Shown here one piece after another: positions 1 through 11,672 of a DNA stretch of 64,000 nucleotides (positions within the stretch are counted from its first letter, which is position 1; each line of letters begins with the position of its first letter). Where the stretch lies: assembly GCF_963576615.1 (NCBI RefSeq), contig NC_088714.1, positions 1,054,001 to 1,118,000 of the forward strand, given 5' to 3'. The notes below the pieces were generated by a model, which saw only the letters and a program-made list of their open reading frames with translations, did not search any database and was not told the DNA's origin. The DNA is from Watersipora subatra (Eukaryota; Bryozoa; Gymnolaemata; Cheilostomatida; Watersiporidae). The translations under genes were made by a program, and so were the position numbers.

Positions 1-14
1 TTCACCTGAGACTG

Positions 15-3000
15 ATGAACTACACAGATCGGGAAATACGAATTCTAGTGGGGAAAATAGTGGCTACGTGTATTGCTGCTAATCTAACTAGACCAGCACC
101 TACAGAGTCAGACAGCCGTGGCCAGCTGCCTGAACACCTCACGATGCTAGTAGAAGAGAGTTGTCAAGGGTTTAGCCCCGAGGAGAAGCACCAAGTTCAG
201 GCGCTGATAACAGAGCATCAGAGTGCATTCAGTAGCTCCCAATATGACTTAGGCAAGACTAATGTGATTAAACATGGTATTCCACTAGTGCCAGGAGTAA
301 AACCTTTAAAACAGCGACCTTATCGACATGGGACGGCTCAGGAAGCCGAGATAGAAAAACAAGTCAAGGAATTGCAAGGACAGGGCCTGATCCGAGAAGG
401 ACATCGTGCCTGGAGCTCCCCAGTGGTGTTAGTGCAAAAAAAGGACGGTAGCTGGCGATTCTGCGTTGACTACCGTAAGCTTAATGAGGTCACTCACAAG
501 GATGCCTACCCGCTACCCCGAATAGATGATACCCTTGATGCTTTGGGGGGTAGCCGTCTTTTCAGCACTCTGGACCACACTAGCGGCTACTGGCAAGTCG
601 AAATGGAAGATGATGCAAAGGAAAAGGCTGCCTTCGCCACACGATCAGGATTATGGGAATGGCAAGTCCTCCCGTTTGGTTTGACCTCAGCTCTGTCTAC
701 CTTTGAAAGACTGATGGAGACTGTGTTAAGAGAATTGCATTGGAAGATACTATTAATCTGCCTTGATGACATTATTGTGTTCTTCAAGGATTTAGATAGT
801 CATTTGGAGCGTCTAAAAGAGATGTTTGTAAGGCTACAAAAAGCTGGGCTGAAGCTAAAGCCAGCAAAGTGCAGATTGTTTGATGATAGAGTCCACTACC
901 TAGGGCATGTAGTAAGTGCTAGCGGGGTGAAGACTGAAGTGAGCAAGGTTAATGCTGTACAGGAATGGCCAGTACCTCGTCACAAAAAGGATGTGAGGGC
1001 CTTTTTGGGCACTTGCAGATACTATCGGAGGTTTATCCACAATTACTCTGACATCAGCCGACCATTGAGCCAGCTCAGTTCGAAGCATGCAAGGTTTGAA
1101 TGAACAGAGAAATGTAAGCTGGCGTTCCAAGAGCTTAAGAAGAGACTTACCTCCGCACCCATCCTTGCCTACCCGAACCATTCACTGCCCTTCCTCTTGG
1201 ACACAGATACCAGTGGGGTCGGCACCGGAGTAGTTCTGTCACAAATCCAAGATGGCCATAAGAGAGTCATTGCCTATTTTTCTAAAATTTATACTAAAGA
1301 GCAAAGGAACTACTGTGTCACTCGTCAGGAGTTTCCGGCCATCATTAATGCTGTGAAGCATTTACGTCCTCTTTTGTTTGGAAGGGAATTCACCATTCGT
1401 ACCGACCATGCCTCACTACCCTAGCTTCTCCGTATGCCCAATCCTGCAGATCAGTTAGCACGGTGGCTGGAGATATTGACGGAGTATAACTTCCAACTGC
1501 TGTACCGCAAAGGTTTGAAACACTGCAATGCCGATGGACTCAGCCGGCAGGTCTGTCATGATTGCCAGCAGTGCCAAAGAATGCTCCCTGATCAGAAACC
1601 GATGATACAACAACTACAGGTTGACAGCCAACCTTTGGATTGCTTCACAGCTGCGTGTGCTACTCAGCGGAGGATTGATGTCGTTGATATTGCTCAGGCG
1701 CAGAAGATAGATGAGCAAATCAAAGATGTTTATCAGGCTGTGAGGGAACAGGCTACCATTTCCGGTAGAGAGCTTGGTTGGCATGCACAAAAGCTGCTCA
1801 GGCTTTGGGAGCATTTGAGGTTAATTGAAGAGGGTGTGCTACAGGTAAATCTGCCTCAGAGGAGCTTGCGGACGTGGAGGACAGTCTGCCATACAAGCAT
1901 GAGGTCCGAGTTCATACAGGCCACACATGCAGAAGCTCATCTAGGTTTCAACAAAGCGTTGGCGGTAGTGCGTCAAAGGTGGTATTGGCCAGGCATGACA
2001 AGTTAAGTGAGGCAGTGAATCCAAGCCTGCATAGCATGTCAGAAGTCCAAGCCTGCTTCTCATAAGAACCACAATACCAGGAACCAACTCTGGGCAGGAA
2101 GACCCTGGCAGATTATCGCTGTAGACCTGTGTGGTCTACTACCGGAGACTAAAAAGGAAATACAGAAATTTTGGTGCTGGCTGATCACTTTACGAGATGG
2201 TATGATGCCATCCCCATTCCAGATGGACAGGCCAGCACAGTGGCTCGTGTGGTGGATGAGCGGATCTTTAGCTATTTTGGCATACCAGATATCATCCACA
2301 CAGACCAGGGGTCCCAATTTCAATCGGAGTTGCTTGCTGAATGTTGTACGCTGTGGAATTGTGACAAGATGCAGTCCGCTCCATACCACCCTCAAAGAAA
2401 CTCTGGGTCGAGAGGTTGAACCGAACAATGGAAAACTCTCTGAGAGCTATGCTCGCTGAATCAGAACACTTGGAATGGGATCAACTGGTTCTCCAGATTA
2501 TGCGTGCAGTGCGTGCCACCCCCCCCCATTCGCGTACTGGTGAGAATCCAAACTACCTCATGCTTGGTAGAGAGACACACCTGCCCCATGATCTACTCCT
2601 GAACTACCCAACTGGTGTGGACTGCTCTAAAAATGAGTATGCAGTTCGTCTGCAGAATGACCTACAGACAGTGCATGAGAGACTACGACAGCAACAATTC
2701 CTTGCCCCTAGAACTGATGACAGTGAGGAAGAGTCCAAGTTTGTGATTGGCGGTGGAGTCTGGCTCAAGTCATATTTTAAAGGAAAGAGTCGAGGAGCTA
2801 AGTTACAGCCTAAATATGTTGGGCCATATTCCATAACTAAGGTACTTCCATTCCAGACCTACCAGATGGAGCGAAGAGGCAAACTGACAATTCAGCATGA
2901 GGGCAGGATTGAGCTTTATTGAGGAGACTTGAATGAGCCAGTGTCGGGATCAGTGCAAGACAACCAGGATCCTCTCCCAGAGGAGAATGACCCTCCAGTA

Positions 3001-4550
3001 ACGGTAGAAAAAGGGGCAACTTTGGTCGCACGTCGTTCTGGCTGGAATGTCAAACAGCTTGCACATCTCTCTGGTTATCGGCTAAATAGGATGAAGCGTG
3101 TTTTGCCACCAGATAAACCGATTCTGGGATAGAATCAAGACTTAACGGAGAGTGGTGTTATAAAAATTAGTAATCGGCCATTAACGAATGGCTACATAGC
3201 ATCCGAGGAAAACTTCCCGCCATTAATGCACAAGAACAAACTATGAAAGGAGTGGTGGCCATGAAAAAGACCGTGGAGGAATAACTCCGAAGAATTGTCT
3301 TATTTGGATGCTATCAGTCCCATGGACGTCAGGCTCATCAAGGCGCTTCGGACACCCGGCGCAGAAAAGCATAATAGACCGATAAAAGGAGAAGGTGACA
3401 TAGGCGATATATATAGAGAAGGGACTTCTGGGACAGTGGTTGACCTAGAAAAGATATCAGATGCCATGTATTAAGATTTTTACGCAGTGAACAATCTTCT
3501 GTAATTTATTTCTTACCGTTCACTCATTGGAAGACATTTTTTATGTTCATGGTTACATGTCAAAATATTTTAAGTTTCTGTTATAATTAATCGTTAGTGG
3601 TTTAAGATTACTTAAACAATATTGTTTCTATTTTTGTTCTACGTCTTCTCGAGATAAGATTTTGTAATTAGCTTTTTTCGTTATCGAAATATGTCTTAAT
3701 GTTTTTTTTCAATTACTGTTCGCTACCCAGTATATGTAGAATTTTCTGCGCTTTTTGTTAGTGTTTAGATTGTTACGCTACCATGGCTCATTGTCTAGCA
3801 ATAATTTTTTATTGTTCTGTATGTGAAAATTCTTAGAAACTCGGCAGTCAGCAAGACTATATGATTGGTCAGTTTGATTGATAACCGTCAATCTCTAGGC
3901 CAATCGCTTATGTAATATAAATACTGCCACTAATTTTTAGGCAGGGCAGTTTGTGTTTGGCTCTTAAAATAGCCGCATGATTGGTATTATCATGATAAAG
4001 TCGTTGTTATTGGAAATATATCACTTATCATCATCATCACTAGCAAGCTCACACAAAGTTACTACAAACAAATTGGATAATTAAATAATTATTATCCTTT
4101 CCAAAGTTGTGTTCCCTCCTGTTGGGTTTGACAGGTTGTAGCGTTGGCAGCATTGGTTTCAGCGCACTCTGTTGGTTTCAGCAGAACACAAGCGAGTTGG
4201 GTTCAGCTCCCTCCTGTTAGTTTCAGCAGGTTGTACAGTCGGCAGCGTTGGGTTCAGCGCACTCTGTTCGGTTCAGCAGAGCACAAGTGAGTTAGTTTCA
4301 GCTCCCTCCTGTTGGGTTCAGCAGGTTATAGCGTAGGCAGCATTGGTTTTAGCGCACTGTTGGTTTCAGCAGAACACAAGCGAGTTGGGTTCAGCTCCCT
4401 CCTGTTGGTTTCGGCAGGTTGTACAGTCGGCAGCGTTGAGTTTAGCGCACTCTGTTGGGTTCAGCAGGTTGTATTGATGACAGCGTTGGTTACAGCGCAA
4501 TAAATAAAAATAAGGGTTGTCTCCACGCCACTCTTGCGAGTTTTTTTCAG
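15..4550 (+). mobile_element. Ty3/gypsy LTR retroelement fossil, pol part plus 3' LTR
   Basis: Decayed Ty3/gypsy (Metaviridae-type) element, cut by the left window edge. The parts appear in family order: reverse transcriptase at about 0.3-0.9 kb (a CVDYRKLN block and a LDDIIVF block in place of the usual YxDD), RNase H at about 1.1-1.5 kb, and integrase at about 1.9-2.9 kb (zinc-binding H2C2 region, then a catalytic core with a HTDQGSQF block). A 3' LTR-like region of about 3.43-4.55 kb follows, with a TATA-like AT-rich box near 3.92 kb and an AATAAA-type signal near 4.50 kb. RT before RNase H before integrase excludes Ty1/copia. The coding part is broken in several places, so it is a fossil. 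LTR ends are approximate because the 5' LTR is outside the window. Confidence 0.93.
4110..4480 (+). repeat. Tandem repeat inside the LTR, about 95-bp unit x4
   Basis: Four imperfect copies of a 92-97 bp unit, each with a CTCCCTCCTGTT block followed by CAGCAGGTTG and CAGCGCACTCTGTT blocks. The array lies between the TATA-like box and the AATAAA signal of the presumed LTR, so it would fall in its transcribed R/U5 part. Confidence 0.85.
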
Positions 4551-4740
4551 GTTATTGATATCATTTGACCTGATTAAACCATCTTTATAGTTATTAATAT
4601 CCTTCGACCTGATTAAACCATTTCTACAATTATTAATATGCTTTGACCTGATTAAACTATCACTACAATTATTAATATCCTTTGACCTGATTAAACCATC
4701 ACAACAGTTATTAATATCCTTTACATTTGAAGGCATTATT
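4545..4740. repeat. 39-bp tandem repeat, about 5 copies
   Basis: Units contain TTTGACCTGATTAAAC, spaced 39 bp apart at about 4564, 4603, 4642 and 4681, with a partial fifth copy. The array starts at or just past the presumed end of the gypsy LTR, so it may be part of the element's edge or of the host target. Confidence 0.8.
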
Positions 4741-5644
4741 ACTGCAAATATAAAACCATCGGTTCATCCTAGCGTACTAACCTGAAACGGAGCTAGGTTC
4801 AAGTGAGCAAGAATGCTCTGTCTTTATATGTCAAAGATTAAATATAATATGTCAATACCAAGTTTTTCTCTTTGTTTTGGAGCATGTCAGCTGTGTTTTA
4901 TGTAGAGTATTTTGAGCCCTGTATAAACGTGTAACACTGACAGCACATTACATATGTTACAATGAGTGCCATTGGACTAGTTACAAAAACATGCTTCCTC
5001 TGTAACTGTTTAATTCACTGTTTAGTGAATGCCCTGATATCGTATGCAGTAGTAATCGCTATTTTTATGATAGCGCGTAGATCACAATAAAGCATGCCTT
5101 AGTAAATATATCATATTATATTCTTTGATAGTCCAATTAGAAACAAAGTCAAATGTAAAACACACAGGTGGGTATGATTGTATCTTATTGAAGCAATGTT
5201 TACGATGCTAGACTTGAATTATTGAAAGCCAATCAGCATGCGGTACTGATTTTAAGGTGTAGATAAAACATTGATGAAGACAGCAACTCAGGAAAAAGGC
5301 TGGTCCAGACGATAACCTCCATTTTATACAATTACTGTATTTATAACAGACACCCATTCCAGCGCACAAAAAGATGGGATGAACCATGTCTCCATCAACT
5401 AGCAGAGAGATATTGAGATGGTCTTTTGCTATAAGCTTCCTGACCAGAAATGAGCGCTCCAGATTCTTAACTGTACTCTATTTCTTGATTTCTACAAAAA
5501 GATATATACGTATTTATGTATCTAGTAATGGTGTATATAAAATAACAATGTCCCGCTTATTAGATGCAGAGATATTATAACCTATATACATGTATATATA
5601 ATCTGAAATTTTACAGTCTGCTAATCATAATAATGGGCAGCAAC
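4741..5644. other. Intergenic, 3' flank of POLR1H
   Basis: AT-rich sequence between the retroelement and POLR1H. I see no conserved coding block. If POLR1H has a short fourth exon (see that entry), it would lie here on the minus strand, but I could not identify one. Confidence 0.5.
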
Positions 5645-7774
5645 TCACCCACACTTTGGGCAGCTAAAGAAAACAGTCTGACCCTCGTCGGCTGATCTAG
5701 TCTGCTGAGTCTTGTAGGTCATGGTCGGGTTACCACAACTGCTGCACACTCTGTCCAGCTGCAATAATGTCTTATGTATTATAATTTAAATTGAGCTTAC
5801 ACTTGTATGACTGCTACAAACTTGATAAGCGCAAGCTCTGTCCAATGTTAGAGCTTTATATCCAGAAACCAGTTTTTTCGAATCCTTCATTAACACATAC
5901 TAAGTTTCCATAAAGTGATAGTGTAGTGACACCTGGGTGCACCAGTGCGGAAGCGCTACGCTGGGCCGACAAACAGATCATGTTTTTGTAGGCGCTATAG
6001 CAGAGCAATCGTTGTACGATACTTTATGTCAATGCATAAGTCTGCGTTAGAAGCAACAGAAAAGCAAGACCTATGTGCGAACAACAAGTGTGATGTCGTT
6101 GGTCGCTAAGGCCGTTTTCATGACACAAAGATGGAGTCTCGCACGGGTGTTTCGCTTCTGAACACCAACACTGAATCCCGATAAATTGAGAGTGACATGA
6201 CTGTTTTCATGGTGACATTGTGGCACTACATGGGGGCGTGTTACTATACTATTGCTGTACGGAAACTTGGCATAACTGAAGCTCAATTCAGCTTTGAGGC
6301 TAAATCGGTCTTCATGTTTAATTATCATCTCTGTCAACTGATTTGAATCATTTCATTTGTTTGGCTAGACGCAGCTAAGTCAAGGTCATGTGAGTAGTCA
6401 TACTTGTTGACTAAGCACAGCAAACTTGAATATTATTCTTACTATTACTTGAATATACTTATTCAGAGTACCCTTGAATAAGATTTGCACTATACAGCAC
6501 AAAACATCAAAACCAAGCAATTGACTGACGTACAGTAGTAAAACTAGTTATGCTGATATAGCAGCTTCTTCAATTTAACTAACGATAATGTTAACATAAT
6601 TATCAGCTTCTTCTATAGCTGAGTTTAACTAAACTTGTTTATGATAATTAGCATGGGGAGACAATGCTTAGAAAACGATTTACCTAAAAAATAGAACTGA
6701 AATATTTAAAAATGTAACATAAAGTGCCAATATTTTTATCATTTCCAAAAACAAACATGTCTTCTGACATCACATGTAAAACTCTCACCTTCAAGTTATT
6801 GGTCATAAGCTAGAAACTGACATGTTAACGGTCTTTAATTGTTGTGTTACACGAGTCCTTATTACTGAGACCAATGATTCTGAATAGAGAGGTTAATTGA
6901 TTATATTATCATACTAGTGATCTTATGTAACACTAAACAGTAAAAATTGCAATGACGCCGCTCAGAAGATGACTAGAAATAGAGAACACTGTCACTAGAA
7001 ATATTACAATGGTGTCACAATTTAGCTATACATTGTATTTAAATAGAAATGCTGATGATACGATCACGATTTAGGGCAATTGCATGCTACATGTAGGTGG
7101 GGAATTCCAAAATCTATTTACATTGCTGGGTAAATTGAATACTGCCCTAACCTTTACACCAACCCTTCTTAAAATACCCAAAGGCTAAAATGATAATAGG
7201 CAGCTCTAATGTAATAATGGGAGTTAATGCAGTCAACAGAGGTATCACTTACTGAAGGTCCAGCTGTTTGATATTGGGCAGAATCTGTTGATGTGGAAGA
7301 CTTGTTGAATACTATGGTCCGCGTTGTAGTGAGTCCATCAAAATCTACAACCACATAATACTAGCTTACCTGCGCCAGGATTGGCTAGAGTTATTCATGT
7401 ACTCACATAATATTAGCTTACCTGAGCCAAGATTGGCTAAAGTTAGTCATGGACTCGCATAATATTAGCTTACCTGAGCCAGGATTGGCTAGAGTTAGTC
7501 TTCACGGTATAAGGATGAACGACAAAGAAAAAACTACCGAGTTTAACAAGAGATTTCAAGATAAGACTATCAGGGGCCATCGTGGTCACCCGCTGACTGT
7601 ACAACAAACACTTATGACAACCAACGAACCAATTTACACACCTGATACCTCAATTTTATTGTGACATTTCCTGCAGGTGACATTTGACCCAGCCATTGTT
7701 GGAGGAGGCAACACTGAGCCACAGCGCCCACAGAAATTGGGATCTGCTACACGGAATAAGCGTTCTGAAGCCAT
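5645..7774 (-). CDS. POLR1H: RNA polymerase I subunit RPA12 (zinc-ribbon subunit)
   Basis: Small subunit of RNA polymerase I, the nucleolar enzyme for rRNA. Its C-terminal ribbon works like TFIIS in RNA cleavage. Exons (minus): 7774-7642, 7344-7253, 5758-5645. Intron phases are 1 and 0, and all join in frame to give 112 aa. The N-terminal zinc ribbon has C15, C18, C34 and C37, with CGRCGSVLPPP matching animal RPA12. The linker contains DFDGLTTTRTIVFNK, as in the family. The C-terminal ribbon has C80, C83, C108 and C111 and carries the invariant RSADEGQT (96-103), whose D99-E100 is the acidic pair of the cleavage hairpin. The start ATG at 7774 is 14 codons before the first Cys, as expected. 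Oddity: the protein ends right after CPKCG, about 6-7 residues shorter than relatives, and that stop overlaps a perfect GTGAGT donor (5649-5644). A tiny terminal exon may therefore be missed. Confidence 0.93.
7347..7500. repeat. 52-bp tandem repeat x3 in POLR1H intron 1
   Basis: Three copies of a 52-bp unit lie immediately upstream (minus sense) of the exon 2 acceptor. Each unit carries, on the minus strand, a strong donor-like CAG|GTAAGC. The true donor at 7641 lies further upstream, so these are decoys inside the intron. Confidence 0.85.
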
Positions 7775-9855
7775 AAATACTCCCTACAACACTGAAATAA
7801 CTCAGACAATTGGTCCAGCAAAAACTGAAGAGCTCATTTGCCCATGATACAGGACCATCTTCTTAGGATTTTATGTTGATATTAAAAATACACGCATAGA
7901 TGATAGCAGCATAAGCAAAACCAGACAACCAAATTAAAGAAGTAACAAAACACAATTTAAATTCAATTAACTTGTAGGCTACAGTAGGTTCTCATATATG
8001 ATGGTATGAATCCTACATGAGCAAGTCAACCTTGACATTGTGAATAGAATGCTGAAAGTTTAATACTTTCCTGTGCTTGAAAACAGTTACTGACAAATAT
8101 TAGTAGTTGCTGTGCACAGACAATATTGAGCAAGTTAGGTGTACACCTAGCTTTGTTCAACGTAGTAAACAATAGAAAACCTTGACAATGCTTAAATAAT
8201 CATAAAAAAATTGAAAAAGATGACTATAACTATTATTATTATTATCAATGGTCTCCTCAATTATCTACACGCTGTACATAGATGTAAAGCCAAGCATTGT
8301 TCTCCAAACAAAGAAAACACTGCAAGGCTCAATAATACCATACTTACCGTAAGAATTGGTACTTACTACAAAATCTCGAGTCCGCACATATGTTCATAGA
8401 GTTGCTCAAAACACTTATACACACCTATCTCAAAAACTATACCCAACTTCCAATCTTTAATATTCACTTACATGTATTTGATACATTTGAAACATTTGTA
8501 TGCGCATGAGCCTCATTGAAATTATGCAAATAATCATTATTAATGTTGTGTAACACTTGTTTGTGATTTCTCTTGCGCATTTATCTTCACAGCATTTATA
8601 TTGCTCCTAAAATCCATTCACATGTTCGTATGCATGCATCCACATACGCAAACTCACATACGCACCACTACACGCACAGGCAACTACACGTAAGATTGGC
8701 CAAACTTGAAGAGCTCTTAGTGATTAGTGTGAAATAAAAGGCTAAACTCCTACGATAGACTTATTAGGGGAGTTAACTTCCACATTGACTACTATGTATA
8801 GTAGAAGTTTTTTTCTGAATATAAGGCAATCATTTTAAACACATCAGCCAGAATGAAACATCTCACCACTTTTGATAGAAAAAAACAAAGAAAATAAAAA
8901 TAAAAACAAACATTTCATAAAGGCATTCAAAGTCATCACACAACTTTAAATTTACCCGCTACTGTTTCCAAAAAATTTATAGCAAATTCGATTTGATGTC
9001 TATAAAAATGACAAATTTCAGAGCACTGATTCAAATCCAAGTAATTGCATTTAGTATATGCATATATACACAGTAGACTGTGCAGATAAAGTACCAGGCC
9101 AGACTGACAATACAGCAAACCAAGCAATGATAGAACTATTAATAAACTCAAATAGTACAATGGCATCACAGAAAAAATTATTTAGGATTACCGGCTTTTA
9201 ATCAGAAAGAAGAGCTATGATTATTCCCATGATTATTCTCTTATGAGGCAAAGAACATGTTTTCTTTTATTTTTAGGCAAAGTATGACAGAATATTGCCC
9301 TCAGCATATATGTCAAGCTTTGTCCCATATACCCATTAAAATGAACAAGAGCAGCCAATAGTTTTCAAGTTAATCACAGAAACAACGAGCAATAAAATTC
9401 TGCACTAATAATTATCTGTATCCAGTTATAATATGTCTTTTATCGAGAAATTGCAATGGAAAAAGAACAGTCAAGTAAGTTAAGTAACATTCAGAATATA
9501 TTTTTATTACGACTAAAATAGCTACATAAAAAAATAATGCTAGTTTTAACAGGGATGAGAGTGTTGATACATCAATGATGCAGTTAGAATTTTACACTAC
9601 CTTGTAGTTTTTAGAGTGTTGTAAATTACATAATTGAGGCAAAAGGTTGGGCTTGCTTAACTTATTATAGATTATTATTATTGTTTAGCTATATTACATA
9701 GATTTACATCAATAATTTGGTCAACACGTGTTTTAAAGCAACGCGTGACACTTGAAGTAATTTTGCGCCAATTTGATAACTTCATTGAAGTAATGAAAGT
9801 TCTTTGTCCTAGTATGCATTTTACCTTAGACAAAAGGCGTAATATGTTTGGAAAG
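7775..9855. other. Intergenic, 5' flank of POLR1H
   Basis: AT-rich sequence upstream of the POLR1H start codon. No conserved coding block was seen on either strand, and ORFs here look random. The POLR1H promoter should lie in the first few hundred bases above 7774, but no clear core element stands out. Confidence 0.5.
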
Positions 9856-9859
9856 AGAT

Positions 9860-10245
9860 GAAGGGCACTTTCTTTCTCTTTTTCTCTTTCTTCTCCTTTC
9901 TCTCTTCCCCCTCCTCTCTCTATTTTCCCCTATCTCACCTTCACCTTTCTCTCCCTCTGCCTTTCTATCCTCTATCTCTCTTCCTCTTCACTTTCTTCTC
10001 ACTCCTCCTCTCTCCCACCATTCTCTTCTCTCTCTCCCTCTCTTTCCCTATCTCTCCATTGCCTTCTCTCTTCCTCTCTCTCTCTCCATTCCCCGTTCTT
10101 TTCATTCCTTTCAATTCATTCTTTTCTTTCTCTCCCCCTCCATCTCTTTCCCTCCCACCCTCTCTCCCTCCCACCCTCTTTCCCTCCCACCCTCTCTCCC
10201 TCTGCCTCTCTCTCTCTCTTCCCTCCCCTTTTACAACTCATGCTT
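9860..10245. repeat. Long polypyrimidine/polypurine tract
   Basis: About 380 bp made almost wholly of C and T on the plus strand (CTCTCC, CCCTCC, TTTCTC words), with short sub-repeats such as TCCCTCCCACCC near 10150-10200. Overlapping ORFs rich in Ser, Leu, Phe and Pro are compositional artefacts. Confidence 0.9.
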
Positions 10246-10252
10246 TTTTTAA

Positions 10253-11345
10253 TTTTAGCGTTCGTTGGTTCACGCTTATCGAGAATTTATTGCACATTAA
10301 TAGTCTTCTTGAATTATGTTAAATTTGTGATTACTAACCACTTCAATAATTAATATTATTAGTTTATTACCGAAGTGAAGGAACTAATGAACTGGTGCTA
10401 TTACGTCTATATACACGTGAACTATAAAAACGAGTTAAAAAAGAAATACCGCAAGTTGGATCGCGATAGGACTAATGCAGCTTACCATTGATTTGGTTAT
10501 TTTTGCTTGTTGCGAATTGATCTATTATATGTGCCGGTTGACTTTGTGTCACAATAATAATAGTTCAGGAAATTCTGAAAATAATGATATAGCCGTTGAG
10601 GTAGAGAATAGCTGTTATGACAATCTGACCTAAAAATGGGGAGTTTCTTTCTCATGAAATATAATTATAGATTATATTTATTTTTGCCTGCAAATAATAT
10701 TGTATTTTATATTATTTCAATAAAGATTAATTAACTAGTGAATAGCTTCTTGCAGGTAAATTATTTTTGGGATAGGATAACTCTATCAATTCTGTTCGGT
10801 AAACGTTCCGCAAGCGTTCCTGCTGAGCCTGCATGATAACCAAGTGATTTGCAACAGTTCTTTTAAAACTTTTTCTTAAAAAAAAACGCTTTCTACAATA
10901 ATACAATATATGTTGCACTTTAGAAACTTTTAGCATTTTGAATGTCTCTTCGCTTTATGTTAAAGTTTTGAGAAAAAAATATGCAATTTGTCCTTGAGCG
11001 CTGAGCAGTCACCAACAATTGACAAGCCGAGTGTACCAAGTACAAATATTTATAACATGACAAATCATCAGCTGCTAAGCTTAACCAAGTATAGAAAAAA
11101 ACAGAGCTTATCAAAAAGATCATGTCTTCAATGTCATACAACTTGGCACTAAAATGGGTGGTAGCGTAGGTTGTACTTCAAAGTGATTATATTAATTCGA
11201 TATATTGTTTTTAAGCTCATACAACATAAAACATTAACTATTGCAAGGTATAACTCAACCTCTAAACATAGATAATGTTGCATGCAACTAGTGAATGACC
11301 TTTTGCCCTACTGGTCAACAATGCTTACAGGAGCAAAAAACATAT
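10253..11345. other. Intergenic between the pyrimidine tract and the HEAT gene
   Basis: AT-rich sequence with no recognisable gene. A minus-strand ORF at about 10727-10936 has a fairly coding-like middle but no homology that I recognise and no fitting splice phase to its neighbours. Confidence 0.45.
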
Positions 11346-11349
11346 TTCC

Positions 11350-11575
11350 CAACTCGGCATACCCTCAGTTGATTAGAGACATATTGCTATGTATTGATCC
11401 AGTAGATTAGCGACATATTGCTATGCATTGATCCAGTAGATTAGCAACATATTGCTATGCATTGATCCAGTAGATTAGCATCATATTGCTATGCATTGAT
11501 CCAGTAGATTAGCGACATATTGCTATGCATTGATCCAGTAGATTAGCGACATATTGCTGTACATTGATCAATTTT
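11350..11575. repeat. 34-bp tandem repeat x6
   Basis: Units contain GATCCAGTAGATTAG and ACATATTGCTATG with few differences. The array lies about 100-320 bp beyond the HEAT gene stop codon, outside the likely transcript if the ATTAAA at 11646 is used. Confidence 0.9.
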
Positions 11576-11645
11576 CTCTCTTCTCATTAAGAAATGAGTG
11601 TGAAACATGGCCATTGCCTCTTCTCATGGCTTGTTCCACTTAGGA

Positions 11646-11651
11646 TTTAAT
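11646..11651 (-). terminator. Likely polyadenylation signal (ATTAAA) of the HEAT gene
   Basis: Minus-strand ATTAAA, the common variant of AATAAA, 22 bp after the HEAT gene stop codon. It would give a very short 3' UTR. There is no transcript evidence. Confidence 0.45.
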
Positions 11652-11672
11652 ACACTGACTGTATGCGTCATC

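Noticed and set aside
7449-7852. Plus-strand ORFs that together look like a small cilia-type protein gene
   Set aside because: The opposite strand of 7642-7774 is POLR1H exon 1 with the CGRCGSVLPPP zinc ribbon and fitting splice phases, so the plus-strand reading is a shadow; the rest is the 52-bp repeat.
9848-10322. Leu/Ser/Phe/Pro-rich ORFs
   Set aside because: Composition artefact of the pyrimidine tract.
10727-10936. Minus-strand ORF considered as the last HEAT exon
   Set aside because: The exon at 11718-11673 has a better acceptor and the right phase and ends the protein cleanly; the lower ORF does not continue the family-like sequence.
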